Notes under the pieces: model-generated
The model's input: the letters and a program-made list of their open reading frames with translations, nothing else
Told to the model about the DNA's origin: nothing
Database searches by the model: none
Assembly: GCA_009916335.1 (NCBI GenBank)
Contig: SAAR01000035.1
Location: forward strand, 1 to 16,684
Direction of reading: 5' to 3'
Origin: Erysipelotrichia bacterium
Lineage (GTDB): Bacteria > Bacillota_I > Bacilli_A > Erysipelotrichales > Erysipelotrichaceae
Length of the DNA stretch: 16,684 nucleotides
Position numbers and translations under genes: made by a program
Part shown: positions 5,648 through 12,797 of the stretch, piece after piece
Position numbering within the stretch: position 1 is the first letter of the stretch
How the letters are laid out: every line of letters begins with the position of its first letter

Positions 5648-6132
5648 AAAAAATAGGAATTTTGTTTCTTTGTTTGCTTTGCGTGTCATTAAGTGCATGT
5701 GGTAAAGATGAAGAAGTAATGGACACATTTATTGGGACACCTCACATTTTTGTTGTAGAGGAAGGTCAAATTGTGGCAAGTGTTTCGCCAGGAGATGGCT
5801 CAGAAGGGAGTGGTCATGGTGAATATTTTAGCTCTAAAGAAAGTTTTGATCGCTTGATGAATCAATATAAAATGGTTGATAAAGATCAAAAAGAAGGAGA
5901 AATCATTAATATCCACTATGCTGATTTTGTGGAAATGATGGATAAAAAAACAAGTTTTGTGGCCATTGCAACACAAACGACATGCGGGCATTGCCTTTCC
6001 TTTAAAGAGAATGTGTTAGATGATTATATTAAAAATAATGGAATTAAAATTTATGAAATTAACTTTACGTTAGAAGCCTCTAGTGATGTCGCAAAAGCAG
6101 CATTTGAGGAAATGAAAGAGCTAGTGAAATAA
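5644..6132 (+). CDS. Thioredoxin-like lipoprotein
   Basis: 162 aa. A type II signal peptide with lipobox L16-S17-A18-C19 predicts a lipid-anchored protein on the outside of the membrane. A flexible Gly/Ser-rich part follows, then a thioredoxin-like fold with a C114-G-H-C117 redox motif in TTCGHCLSFKENV. It would act as a thiol reductase or oxidase of surface proteins. The start overlaps the previous stop by 4 bases (ATGA), with AAGGAGG before it, so the two genes are translationally coupled, an odd pairing with a PTS protein. The protein ends about 45 residues after CGHC, without the usual TPT-type cis-proline segment and final strands of a thioredoxin fold, so it may be truncated at the C-terminus. 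Confidence 0.8.
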   Translation: MKKIGILFLCLLCVSLSACGKDEEVMDTFIGTPHIFVVEEGQIVASVSPGDGSEGSGHGEYFSSKESFDRLMNQYKMVDKDQKEGEIINIHYADFVEMMDKKTSFVAIATQTTCGHCLSFKENVLDDYIKNNGIKIYEINFTLEASSDVAKAAFEEMKELVK

Positions 6133-6145
6133 GAATGTTAAAAAC

Positions 6146-6176
6146 GAAAGAAACACCTAGTGTTTCTTTTCATTTT
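6146..6176 (+). terminator. Intrinsic terminator of EIIAB-lipoprotein unit
   Basis: AAAGAAACAC (6147-6156) pairs with GTGTTTCTTT (6160-6169) around a 3-base loop, followed by T-rich sequence. Confidence 0.85.
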
Positions 6177-6212
6177 ATGTTATCATAGTAATATCGAAAT
6201 GAAAGAAGGCTG

Positions 6213-6232
6213 AAATGTTTGCAGAAACATTT
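6213..6232. repeat. 8-bp palindromic hairpin upstream of PPase-like gene
   Basis: AAATGTTT and AAACATTT flank a GCAG loop, 47 bases before the start codon at 6279. No T-run follows. It could be an operator or a leader hairpin. Confidence 0.5.
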
Positions 6233-6278
6233 TACAAAATAAAAAGAACCACTTTCAAATAAGCAAAGGAGACAACCT

Positions 6279-6668
6279 ATGAATGAATTAGAAAATAATG
6301 CATTATTCTGGCAGAAATTAGATACAATCTATCTGTCAAGTAAGCTAGAAATCGATCGTCCTAAATATACTTGTCACTATAAGTATTCTAATCTGATTTA
6401 TCCTGTGGACTATGGTTATTTAAAAGATACAGTAGGCTCTGATATGAAGCCAATCGATGTATTCAAAGGCTCAATGAAATCTACACAGGTACAAGCGGCT
6501 TTAATGAGTGCAGATATTTTAAAGAAAGATTGTGAAGTGAAATTGATTGTCGGCTGTACAGAAGAAGAAATGTATGATATTTTAGTATTTTTGAATCAAA
6601 CAGATTTTCAAAAGGCGGTATTAATGAAAAGAAACAATGAAGTACCTGAATGGGGAAGTAACGATTAA
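6279..6668 (+). CDS. Small inorganic-pyrophosphatase-like protein
   Basis: 129 aa, shorter than classical soluble pyrophosphatases (about 175 aa). Residues 24-63 follow the type I pyrophosphatase pattern: an EIDRPK segment, the YPVDYGYL signature (41-48) and SDMKPIDVF (54-62), which corresponds to the catalytic GDGDPLDV. D55 and D60 align with the first and third aspartates, but the second is K57. The later acidic cluster and C-terminal active-site Tyr-Lys pair are not evident. Catalysis of PPi hydrolysis is therefore doubtful, and it may belong to a family of short paralogs with another role. AAAGGAG precedes the ATG. It appears to be a single-gene unit closed by a terminator that overlaps its stop codon. 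Confidence 0.7.
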   Translation: MNELENNALFWQKLDTIYLSSKLEIDRPKYTCHYKYSNLIYPVDYGYLKDTVGSDMKPIDVFKGSMKSTQVQAALMSADILKKDCEVKLIVGCTEEEMYDILVFLNQTDFQKAVLMKRNNEVPEWGSND

Positions 6669-6688
6669 GCAAGGAAACTTGCTTTTTT
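6667..6688 (+). terminator. Intrinsic terminator after PPase-like gene
   Basis: AAGCAAG (6667-6673) pairs with CTTGCTT (6678-6684) around a GAAA tetraloop, followed by six Ts. The hairpin begins inside the TAA stop codon. Confidence 0.9.
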
Positions 6689-6744
6689 ATGTTTTAGGAT
6701 AGGTTTAAGTTTTTTACATTCACATATACTATATTGGTGATATA

Positions 6745-7185
6745 GTGAAAAAATATAGTATACTAGTATTAAGCATATTGATAATTAGCAGTATTTGTCT
6801 TTTCCTTTTGTATGAACATCATCACGATTTAAATAACGTTCAAATAGATTGTGATAGCTTTGTGTATGAATATAGTGAACAGGATCTAGCAAAGCAGTTA
6901 CAGATGGAGAAAAAATGGCTTAAATCGTATAAAGTGTTAGCCTCACTTTCTAATTTAGAGTGGGAGCGAATTCTTGTTTTTCAAGTAGAAGATGGGTATA
7001 TGGAAAGGGTGAAAGAAAGGGTTGAACGGTATTTATCTACATTGAAAGAAAGCCATGCAGATAGCTTATCACAAATAGAAAAGCATACACAATACTATGA
7101 AAATGAAAAGTTTTATATTGTGATCATCAGTAAACAGGCAAGTACGATCATGAAGGATATAAAAGAAAGGATGCAAATAGAATGA
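6745..7185 (+). CDS. Exported DUF4358-like protein
   Basis: 146 aa starting at a GTG (6745), since the frame has no better ATG; GGTGAT nearby may serve as ribosome binding site. Residues 5-23 are an uncleaved anchor or signal peptide. The remainder has the layout of DUF4358 proteins: a strand-rich part with ILVFQVEDGYMERVKERVE (about residues 76-94), a long charged helix, then KFYIVIISKQASTIMKDI. Function is unknown for this family, and the assignment rests on pattern memory rather than a search. A TATACT box (6725-6730) lies just upstream. Its end overlaps the next gene by 4 bases (ATGA), so it is the first gene of a three-gene unit with the BrkB and RlmD genes. Confidence 0.7.
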   Translation: MKKYSILVLSILIISSICLFLLYEHHHDLNNVQIDCDSFVYEYSEQDLAKQLQMEKKWLKSYKVLASLSNLEWERILVFQVEDGYMERVKERVERYLSTLKESHADSLSQIEKHTQYYENEKFYIVIISKQASTIMKDIKERMQIE

Positions 7186-7997
7186 AAAAAATAAGGCAGG
7201 TAATCTATGAGTTTTTATCATTAGAAGGTAGTTTGTTTCGCTACTCATTAAGTTACTGTTTTTTACTTGCCTTATTGCCAGGGATTATCGTTGCGTTATT
7301 GATGTTTCAATATTCGATTGTTGGGGTTGATAATTTACTAGTGCTTTTATATCGTTTTGTTCCCGAAGATTTAATTTCTCCTTTCATTGAATTTATTATG
7401 GATAAAAGCTATCATTCTATCCTTGGTGTAGGACTTGCCTTAATTGTCCCTTGCTTTGTGGCTAGTAAAAGCTTTTACTCTTTTATGTTAATTAGTGCGA
7501 AGGAAGAATTTTTTGATGGCTATAAAGTTTTGATTCGTTTGCATTCTTTTATTTTATTCTTTGTTTTTGTCGGCGAAATTGTTATATTGGCAATGCTTGT
7601 TCACTTTTTAAGATGGCCTGTATTACCCGCATTTGGTATTGGCTTGTTCATTGTCTTTTGGTTATTCTTTCGTATGCTTTCCTTTGAAAAACGCCCCATT
7701 AGTTTTGGTATAATTGGCTCTTTATTTGTTAGTGTGGCACTTTTACTTGTTGCTTATGTATTCATTTATTTTATTCAAATGTTTACATCTTATCAGACAA
7801 TGTATGGTCCATTAGCAAGTTTAGTTGTACTTTTCCTTGCAGTCTATGTCATTTCGTGTATCATATACTTTGGGTATTGTTTAAATATTGTTTATGGTAC
7901 ACATAGAAATAAAAAAGAATATAAAAGTGAATGGTATTACACCACAGGTGAAAAAGTCATTTGTTTTATTAGAAAGAAATTATTAAGAGGAAAATAA
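7182..7997 (+). CDS. YihY/BrkB-family membrane protein
   Basis: 271 aa with six transmembrane helices, at about residues 23-43, 79-104, 118-142, 147-166, 174-200 and 208-234. The family pattern is visible in SYCFLLALLPGII near the N-terminus and in TMYGPLASLVVLFLAVYVIS (207-226), corresponding to the YG-x-L-...-W-x-Y region before the last helix. The family was once annotated as ribonuclease BN, which is now regarded as a mistake, and its true role is unsettled. The C-terminal tail is basic and cytoplasmic. The start overlaps the previous gene by 4 bases and the stop abuts the next start without a gap, so expression is coupled. Confidence 0.85.
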   Translation: MKKIRQVIYEFLSLEGSLFRYSLSYCFLLALLPGIIVALLMFQYSIVGVDNLLVLLYRFVPEDLISPFIEFIMDKSYHSILGVGLALIVPCFVASKSFYSFMLISAKEEFFDGYKVLIRLHSFILFFVFVGEIVILAMLVHFLRWPVLPAFGIGLFIVFWLFFRMLSFEKRPISFGIIGSLFVSVALLLVAYVFIYFIQMFTSYQTMYGPLASLVVLFLAVYVISCIIYFGYCLNIVYGTHRNKKEYKSEWYYTTGEKVICFIRKKLLRGK

Positions 7998-9308
7998 ATG
8001 AGAGTAAAAATTGAAAAAATGGGGATTAACGGAGAGGGGATTTCCTTTGTAAATCGTCAGCCAGTATTTGTCGATGGGGCAATTGTCAACGAAGAAGTAG
8101 ATATTAAGATTGTTGAGCGTCAGCGTCGATATAGTAAAGGGCAATTACTAAGTGTTGTTAAAAGAAGCAAGGATCGTGTACGCAAGCCATGTAAATATGC
8201 AAATCAGTGTGGAGCTTGTTCATTGATGCATGTAAGCTATGACAAACAGGTGCAAATTAAGTATGATTTATTAAAGGAATCACTGATTAAATATGCACAA
8301 GTAAATCCTCACTGTATACAGAAAGTAGTGAAAAATGAGGAAGTATTAGGGTATCGCAATAGCTTTAAGCTACCGTTTTCGATGGAAAAAGGGAAATTAG
8401 TATGTGGGCTATATAAGCCAAATACGAATTATTTTATCCCTGTTGATCATTGCCTGATTCATGAAACAGGGTTAGAAAGAATCAGAAAAGAATTGCTAAA
8501 GATATTTAATAAATATCATTTAGAGGCATATGATTATAAAAAGAAAAGTGGACTTCGTACATTGGTATTACGGGGGTTTCAAAATCAGTATCAATGTTGT
8601 GTAGTCAGTGGGGAAACACCTTTACCACAAGCTTGTATTGAGGAATGTATGCAAATTGAAGGATTAGTTTCTTTATGGCAAAATTATCATACAGTTAAAA
8701 AAAGTGTCGATTTATTTGGTAAGGTAATGATTCACTTAGCAGGTGAAAAGCAGTTACGCTTAGACTTAAATGGATTAAAGTTAACACTTTCCCCAAAATC
8801 ATTTTTTCAATTGAACACTGCTCAAGCAGAAAAATTGTATGATATTGTGGCGGATATGGTTAGCTGTGGCAATGAATTTGTTGTTGAGGCATATAGTGGG
8901 ATTGGTGCAATTTCTCTTTACATAAAAGATAAGGCAAAAGAAATTGTCGGTATTGAATTTGTGAGTGATGCAGTTAGTAATGCGAATCAAAATGCAAAAC
9001 GCAATCACGCTAAAAATGTTTCTTTTGTGTGTGGAGATGCGGCTGAAAAATTGACGCAGTTATCGAAGAAAAGAAAAATTGATACATTGATTGTTGATCC
9101 ACCTCGCACAGGATTAGATGATGCAATGCTTTCATGTATTATGAAAGGGAAAATGAAACATATTATTTATGTTTCTTGTAATCCATCAACATTAGGTAAA
9201 AACTTAGCAATCTTACAAAAGTATTATCGTGTGGAAAAAATTGTCCCTGTGGACATGTTTTCTAATACTGCTGCGGTTGAGAGTGTTACGCTACTAGTTA
9301 GAAAATAA
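7998..9308 (+). CDS. 23S rRNA (uracil-C5)-methyltransferase, RlmD/RlmCD type
   Basis: 436 aa, full length. Residues 1-55 are a TRAM domain that contacts RNA. C65, C71, C74 and C152 form the iron-sulfur cluster set (KPCKYANQCGACSLMH and DHCLIH). The SAM-binding region includes FVVEAYSGIGAISLYI (294-309) and VGIEFVSDAV (317-326), then LIVDPPRTGLD (364-374). The catalytic cysteine is C394 in YVSCNPSTL, and the general base is E427 in AAVESV, where family members often have HVE. Enzymes of this type methylate uridines such as U747 and U1939 in Gram-positive 23S rRNA; which one cannot be read here. The ATG directly follows the TAA of the BrkB gene. Confidence 0.95.
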   Translation: MRVKIEKMGINGEGISFVNRQPVFVDGAIVNEEVDIKIVERQRRYSKGQLLSVVKRSKDRVRKPCKYANQCGACSLMHVSYDKQVQIKYDLLKESLIKYAQVNPHCIQKVVKNEEVLGYRNSFKLPFSMEKGKLVCGLYKPNTNYFIPVDHCLIHETGLERIRKELLKIFNKYHLEAYDYKKKSGLRTLVLRGFQNQYQCCVVSGETPLPQACIEECMQIEGLVSLWQNYHTVKKSVDLFGKVMIHLAGEKQLRLDLNGLKLTLSPKSFFQLNTAQAEKLYDIVADMVSCGNEFVVEAYSGIGAISLYIKDKAKEIVGIEFVSDAVSNANQNAKRNHAKNVSFVCGDAAEKLTQLSKKRKIDTLIVDPPRTGLDDAMLSCIMKGKMKHIIYVSCNPSTLGKNLAILQKYYRVEKIVPVDMFSNTAAVESVTLLVRK

Positions 9309-9312
9309 TAGG

Positions 9313-9338
9313 AAAAGTATCTCTATGATGCTTTTTTT
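9313..9338 (+). terminator. Intrinsic terminator after methyltransferase
   Basis: AAAAGTATC (9313-9321) pairs with GATGCTTTT (9327-9335), one G-U pair included, around a 5-base loop and followed by Ts to 9338. Confidence 0.85.
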
Positions 9339-9346
9339 CGTATTAT

Positions 9347-9375
9347 TTGTTGTTTATTAGGATTAGTGTTAAGAT
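9347..9375 (+). promoter_or_regulatory. Promoter of epimerase/reductase gene
   Basis: TTGTTG (9347-9352) and TAAGAT (9370-9375) with a 17-base spacer. The predicted start is about 12 bases before the ATG at 9395. Confidence 0.6.
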
Positions 9376-9394
9376 GTAATTGAAGAAGGGTCCT

Positions 9395-10396
9395 ATGAAA
9401 ACATTATATATTGTAACGGGGGCAAATGGTCATTTGGGAAAAACCATCATTCGATTTTTAAAAAAACAGGCAAATATCGAGATTAGAGGTTTGCTTCTTT
9501 TCAATGAGCATTGTGATGATGAAGAACATGTTCATTATATAAAAGGAGATGTAAGAAAAATAGAAACATTAGAGAGGTTATTTGTTCATACCCAGTGGCG
9601 AAAGGTTTATGTGATTCATACTGCAGGCATTATTAATATTCAAGAAAAGGTATCTAAATTACTTTATGATGTGAATGTAACAGGGACTAAAAATATTATT
9701 GCTTTGTGCCAACGTTATCATGTTAAACGTTTGTTATATGTTAGTTCTGTGCATGCGATTACAATCTTAGATCCTTTACAGGTTATTAGTGAAACAAAAT
9801 CATTTCATCCTGATACTGTACTTGGTGGCTATGCAAAAAGTAAAGCCGAGGCAACAAAACTCGTACTAGAAGCTGTTGATCAGGGACTTAACGCTGTGAT
9901 TGTGCATCCTTCAGGGATTATAGGTCCTTATGGAAATGAAAACAATCATCTAGTACAGATGATTATTGATTATCTATCAGGAAAGCTAGTTGCAGGTGTC
10001 CAAGGTGGATATGACTTTGTCGATGTAAGAGATGTTGCCAAAGGGATTCTTTTAGCATTAGAAAAAGGGGAAACAGGGGAATGTTATATTTTATCGAATC
10101 GTTATTATCCTATCAAAGAGGTGTTAGAAATGGTACATAGGGAAACAGGGAAAAGAAAGCTTTCTATACTACCAACCTGGCTTGCACAAATAGGAATCCC
10201 ACTTATCAATTTTATTGCGAAATGGAAAAAGGAACGCCCTCTTTATACACGATATTCTTTAATGACACTACAAAGTAATGCTCGTTTTTCACATGATAAG
10301 GCAACCCAAAAACTTGGGTATATGCCTAGAGATTTAAAAGATACAATTAAAGATACAATCTTGTGGTATCAAAAGAAAGAGATAGAGGAAGAATGA
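9395..10396 (+). CDS. NAD(P)-dependent epimerase/reductase (extended SDR)
   Basis: 333 aa. The ATG at 9395 is preferred over a TTG five codons upstream because GAAGAAGGG is well spaced before it. The N-terminal Rossmann fold shows T8-G-A-N-G-H-L-G15 for the dinucleotide. D52 in KGDVRK is the usual adenine contact, and S117-S118 and Y146-x3-K150 (YAKSK) form the catalytic set of short-chain dehydrogenases. VIHPSGIIGPYG (about 168-179) is the substrate-side motif of the dihydroflavonol-reductase/epimerase group. The substrate is unknown. Its context gives no pathway: it follows a terminator and has its own promoter, and an unrelated ATPase gene follows. Confidence 0.88.
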   Translation: MKTLYIVTGANGHLGKTIIRFLKKQANIEIRGLLLFNEHCDDEEHVHYIKGDVRKIETLERLFVHTQWRKVYVIHTAGIINIQEKVSKLLYDVNVTGTKNIIALCQRYHVKRLLYVSSVHAITILDPLQVISETKSFHPDTVLGGYAKSKAEATKLVLEAVDQGLNAVIVHPSGIIGPYGNENNHLVQMIIDYLSGKLVAGVQGGYDFVDVRDVAKGILLALEKGETGECYILSNRYYPIKEVLEMVHRETGKRKLSILPTWLAQIGIPLINFIAKWKKERPLYTRYSLMTLQSNARFSHDKATQKLGYMPRDLKDTIKDTILWYQKKEIEEE

Positions 10397-10410
10397 TAGA
10401 ATGGTTTGTT

Positions 10411-10433
10411 TCATTATCTAGCAAAGATAATGA
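10411..10433. repeat. 9-bp palindrome upstream of ATPase/nuclease gene
   Basis: TCATTATCT (10411-10419) and AGATAATGA (10425-10433) are exact reverse complements with a 5-base loop. It lies 14 bases after the epimerase stop and 7 bases before an extended -10 promoter. Without a T-run it is a poor terminator, so an operator is as likely. Confidence 0.5.
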
Positions 10434-10440
10434 GATATTG

Positions 10441-10449
10441 TGGTATAAT
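10441..10449 (+). promoter_or_regulatory. Extended -10 promoter of ATPase/nuclease gene
   Basis: TGGTATAAT fits the extended -10 pattern TGnTATAAT. There is no good -35 box. The ATG at 10481 follows 31 bases later, with CAGGAG in between. Confidence 0.6.
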
Positions 10450-10480
10450 GCAAACAATAAAACAAACAGGAGTTAATGTA

Positions 10481-12130
10481 ATGATAAAAAAATTAGGGGT
10501 AGGTGTAGATAATTATCGCAAATTAATTGAGAAAAAACACTATTATGTTGATAAAACTTTACTTATTGAAGATTTTATGAAAGATGGTAGTGAAGTCAGT
10601 TTAATTACTCGACCAAGAAGATTTGGGAAAACATTGAATATGTCGATGTTGGCAGAGTTTTTTGATATTAGTAAAGATAGTCAAGCCATCTTTGCTGGTA
10701 TGCATATTATGCAAAGTGAATATGCGACTTTAATGAATCAATATCCCGTCATTTTTCTTAGTTTTAAAGATGTGAAAGGAAAGGATAAAGATACCTTAAT
10801 TAAAGAGCTATTTACTGTTTTGTATAATGGCTATTTCAGATACTATGATCAATTAACAAAGAATAATGTGAACAAAGATTTAAACAATAATATTCAATAT
10901 ATGTATCACTTATTAAATGCAAAAGGTGTTCCTGATAAGATAGCGATTAGTGAATGTAATAACAGTTTAATCTTAATGAGCCAGTTTTTATATGAATACT
11001 ATGGGAAAAAAGTAATGCTGTTTATTGATGAATACGATACACCATTTATTGAAGCCTATAATCATACTTATTATGAGGAAGTTCACGATATATTAGCTAG
11101 TTTATTATCGAAAGCATTAAAAGGGAATGAATATTTAGAGAAAGCAATGATTACAGGGATACAAAGAATTGCGAAAGAGAATATCTTTAGTGGTTTAAAT
11201 AATTTAAGTGTGTGTACGGTAAGTGATGATGAATATGCAAATTATTTTGGGTTAAATGAAGAAGAAACAAAAATCTTATTGCAATATTATGATTTATCGT
11301 TAAGTGAAGAAGTGAAAGCGATGTATGATGGGTATCGCATAGGGGGATTAGAATTGTATAATCCATGGTCGATTATTAATTATGCACAAGAAAAAAAGCT
11401 GATTCCTTATTGGGTGAATACAGCAAGTAATATGATGATTAAAAATATGATTAGCTTAAATGATGAAAATTTTAAACAGGATTATGAAGATTTAATCGTT
11501 CATGGTGAAATTAATGTGAATGCCGATTTAGAAACTTCTTATTTTGAGGAGGCAAGCGATAAAACATTGTGGGCATTGTTAATTAATGCAGGGTATCTAA
11601 CTATTATCAAAGCGAATAAAATTAATAATTATTGTATTTGTATTCCTAATAATGAAGTAAAAGAAGTGTTTAAGGATCTAAGTACGCATTATTTACGTTT
11701 AGATGAAAGGAATTTAAGCCGTATTGATGATGCGTTACGAAATCAAGAATTTGATTTATTTATTCAAAGTTATCAAAAATTTATCATTGCGTATATGTCT
11801 TATTATGATGCATTAAATGAAAATAGCTTTCATTCATTAATGTTAGGTTTATGTGCGTATATGTACAATACACATGAAGTCATTTCTAATCGAGAAATGG
11901 GAAAGGGAAGATGTGATATTGTATTAAGAGGTGTGAATGCAAATTACGCTAGCTATATTTTAGAGTTTAAATATACAAAGGATAAGAAGATAGATTTAAA
12001 AGAAAAAGCAAAAGAGGCTTTAAAGCAAATCATAGATGAGAAGTATGATACAGGATTAAAAGGAGAAGTGTATTATATTGGCTTAGGACATCGTGGTAAA
12101 GAAGTAGAGATAGTTTATCAGAAAAGATGA
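10481..12130 (+). CDS. AAA-ATPase-like / PD-(D/E)XK nuclease family protein (DUF1703 type)
   Basis: 549 aa from the ATG at 10481, selected over an in-frame ATG at 10406 because of the CAGGAG site and because the family start (GVDNYRKLIEKKHYYVDKT) begins there. Residues 40-57 hold the Walker A-like ITRPRRFGKTLNMSML, and residues 178-187 the Walker B VMLFIDEYDT. The C-terminal nuclease-like domain shows GRCDIVL (D479) and YILEFKY (E495, K497), the D-x(n)-E-x-K pattern of PD-(D/E)XK enzymes. Such proteins occur in many near-identical copies in gut Bacteroidota and Bacillota; their biological role is not established, and a mobile or defence-related role has been suggested. Here it stands alone with its own promoter and terminator. 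Confidence 0.9.
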   Translation: MIKKLGVGVDNYRKLIEKKHYYVDKTLLIEDFMKDGSEVSLITRPRRFGKTLNMSMLAEFFDISKDSQAIFAGMHIMQSEYATLMNQYPVIFLSFKDVKGKDKDTLIKELFTVLYNGYFRYYDQLTKNNVNKDLNNNIQYMYHLLNAKGVPDKIAISECNNSLILMSQFLYEYYGKKVMLFIDEYDTPFIEAYNHTYYEEVHDILASLLSKALKGNEYLEKAMITGIQRIAKENIFSGLNNLSVCTVSDDEYANYFGLNEEETKILLQYYDLSLSEEVKAMYDGYRIGGLELYNPWSIINYAQEKKLIPYWVNTASNMMIKNMISLNDENFKQDYEDLIVHGEINVNADLETSYFEEASDKTLWALLINAGYLTIIKANKINNYCICIPNNEVKEVFKDLSTHYLRLDERNLSRIDDALRNQEFDLFIQSYQKFIIAYMSYYDALNENSFHSLMLGLCAYMYNTHEVISNREMGKGRCDIVLRGVNANYASYILEFKYTKDKKIDLKEKAKEALKQIIDEKYDTGLKGEVYYIGLGHRGKEVEIVYQKR

Positions 12131-12135
12131 TGAAT

Positions 12136-12180
12136 AAAAACAGAGTTTGTACCATGAAAGGTAGTAAACCCTGTTTTTTT
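12136..12180. terminator. Bidirectional terminator between convergent genes
   Basis: A long imperfect stem (AAACAG/CTGTTT, GTTT/AAAC and TACC/GGTA) around an ATGAAA loop is flanked by A5 on the left and T7 on the right. It can therefore stop the ATPase gene on the plus strand and the minus-strand gene that ends at 12179. Confidence 0.85.
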
Positions 12181-12607
12181 ATAAATAAATTTTTAAATCT
12201 TGATAAGATTTTTCTTCAAAATCTTGTAATGTTTTCATCATCATAAGCAAGTGTTTATCACTATTTTGATACTTTCTAATACTGCGTATAGTGTTAATGA
12301 CACCCATTGTGGAACCAATCATCATCATTTCTGCAATGTGTGAGGTGGAATCATCATTCAAAGTTTGTATATTAATCATAAAATATGTTTTAATCTTTTC
12401 AAAAGTAGTTAGTCCTTGTTCATCATAACCATGTTCATGTAGCTTGCTTTTAGCATCATGTAGCATTTGATCATAACCCTCTTGTTTTTCTTTAAGATAT
12501 TTTCTAAAATCATCTTCTTTCACGATGTCCAATAATTGTTGGATTGTTTCCACACCCATTTGAGCGTTTTGGTAAATAAAGTTCAACAGCTGTATATTTT
12601 CATTCAT
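12179..12607 (-). CDS. Helical protein, possibly ferritin-like fold, unknown
   Basis: 142 aa from the ATG at 12605-12607, chosen because TTAGGAGTG lies before it; an upstream ATG at 12655 lacks such a site and adds an unlikely segment. The sequence is almost all helix: MNENIQLLNFIYQNAQMGVE, a charged second helix, a third with MINIQTLNDDSTSHIAEMMM, and a final one ending in EEKSYQDLKIYL. The pattern fits a four-helix bundle like that of DUF2383/ferritin-like stress proteins. A full E-x-x-H metal site is not clear (H127-type ligands are not placed with certainty), so I give no function. It is transcribed alone, convergent to the ATPase gene and divergent from the toroid gene. Confidence 0.7.
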   Translation of the reverse strand: MNENIQLLNFIYQNAQMGVETIQQLLDIVKEDDFRKYLKEKQEGYDQMLHDAKSKLHEHGYDEQGLTTFEKIKTYFMINIQTLNDDSTSHIAEMMMIGSTMGVINTIRSIRKYQNSDKHLLMMMKTLQDFEEKSYQDLKIYL

Positions 12608-12693
12608 ATTATCACTCCTAACTTTAGTATGTAAACAAATAAAAGAAATATACATGTCGCAAGGGATAAATGATTAAGGATAGATGGATTCTG

Positions 12694-12702
12694 TTTATAG
12701 CA
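12694..12702 (-). promoter_or_regulatory. Possible extended -10 promoter, minus strand
   Basis: On the minus strand the bases read TGCTATAAA, an extended -10 pattern, about 85 bases before the helical-protein start. The -35 region is weak. It abuts the -35 box of the divergent plus-strand promoter. Confidence 0.4.
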
Positions 12703-12731
12703 TTGCAATTTCTATTTAAAAGTGATATAAA
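12703..12731 (+). promoter_or_regulatory. Promoter of toroid-DUF4430-ECF operon
   Basis: TTGCAA (12703-12708) and TATAAA (12726-12731) with a 17-base spacer. The leader is only about 60 bases, too short for a cobalamin riboswitch. It contains a small hairpin, CTTGAT/ATCAAG (12739-12758). Confidence 0.75.
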
Positions 12732-12797
12732 ATGATTACTTGATTCATTTTTATCAAGAATAAATTGAATATATTTTATTTTGAAAAAGGAGAAAGC

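Noticed and set aside
12656..12797. Cobalamin riboswitch before the toroid-DUF4430-ECF operon
   Set aside because: The leader after the predicted start is only about 60 bases and no B12-box-like sequence is seen; such riboswitches need about 200 bases.
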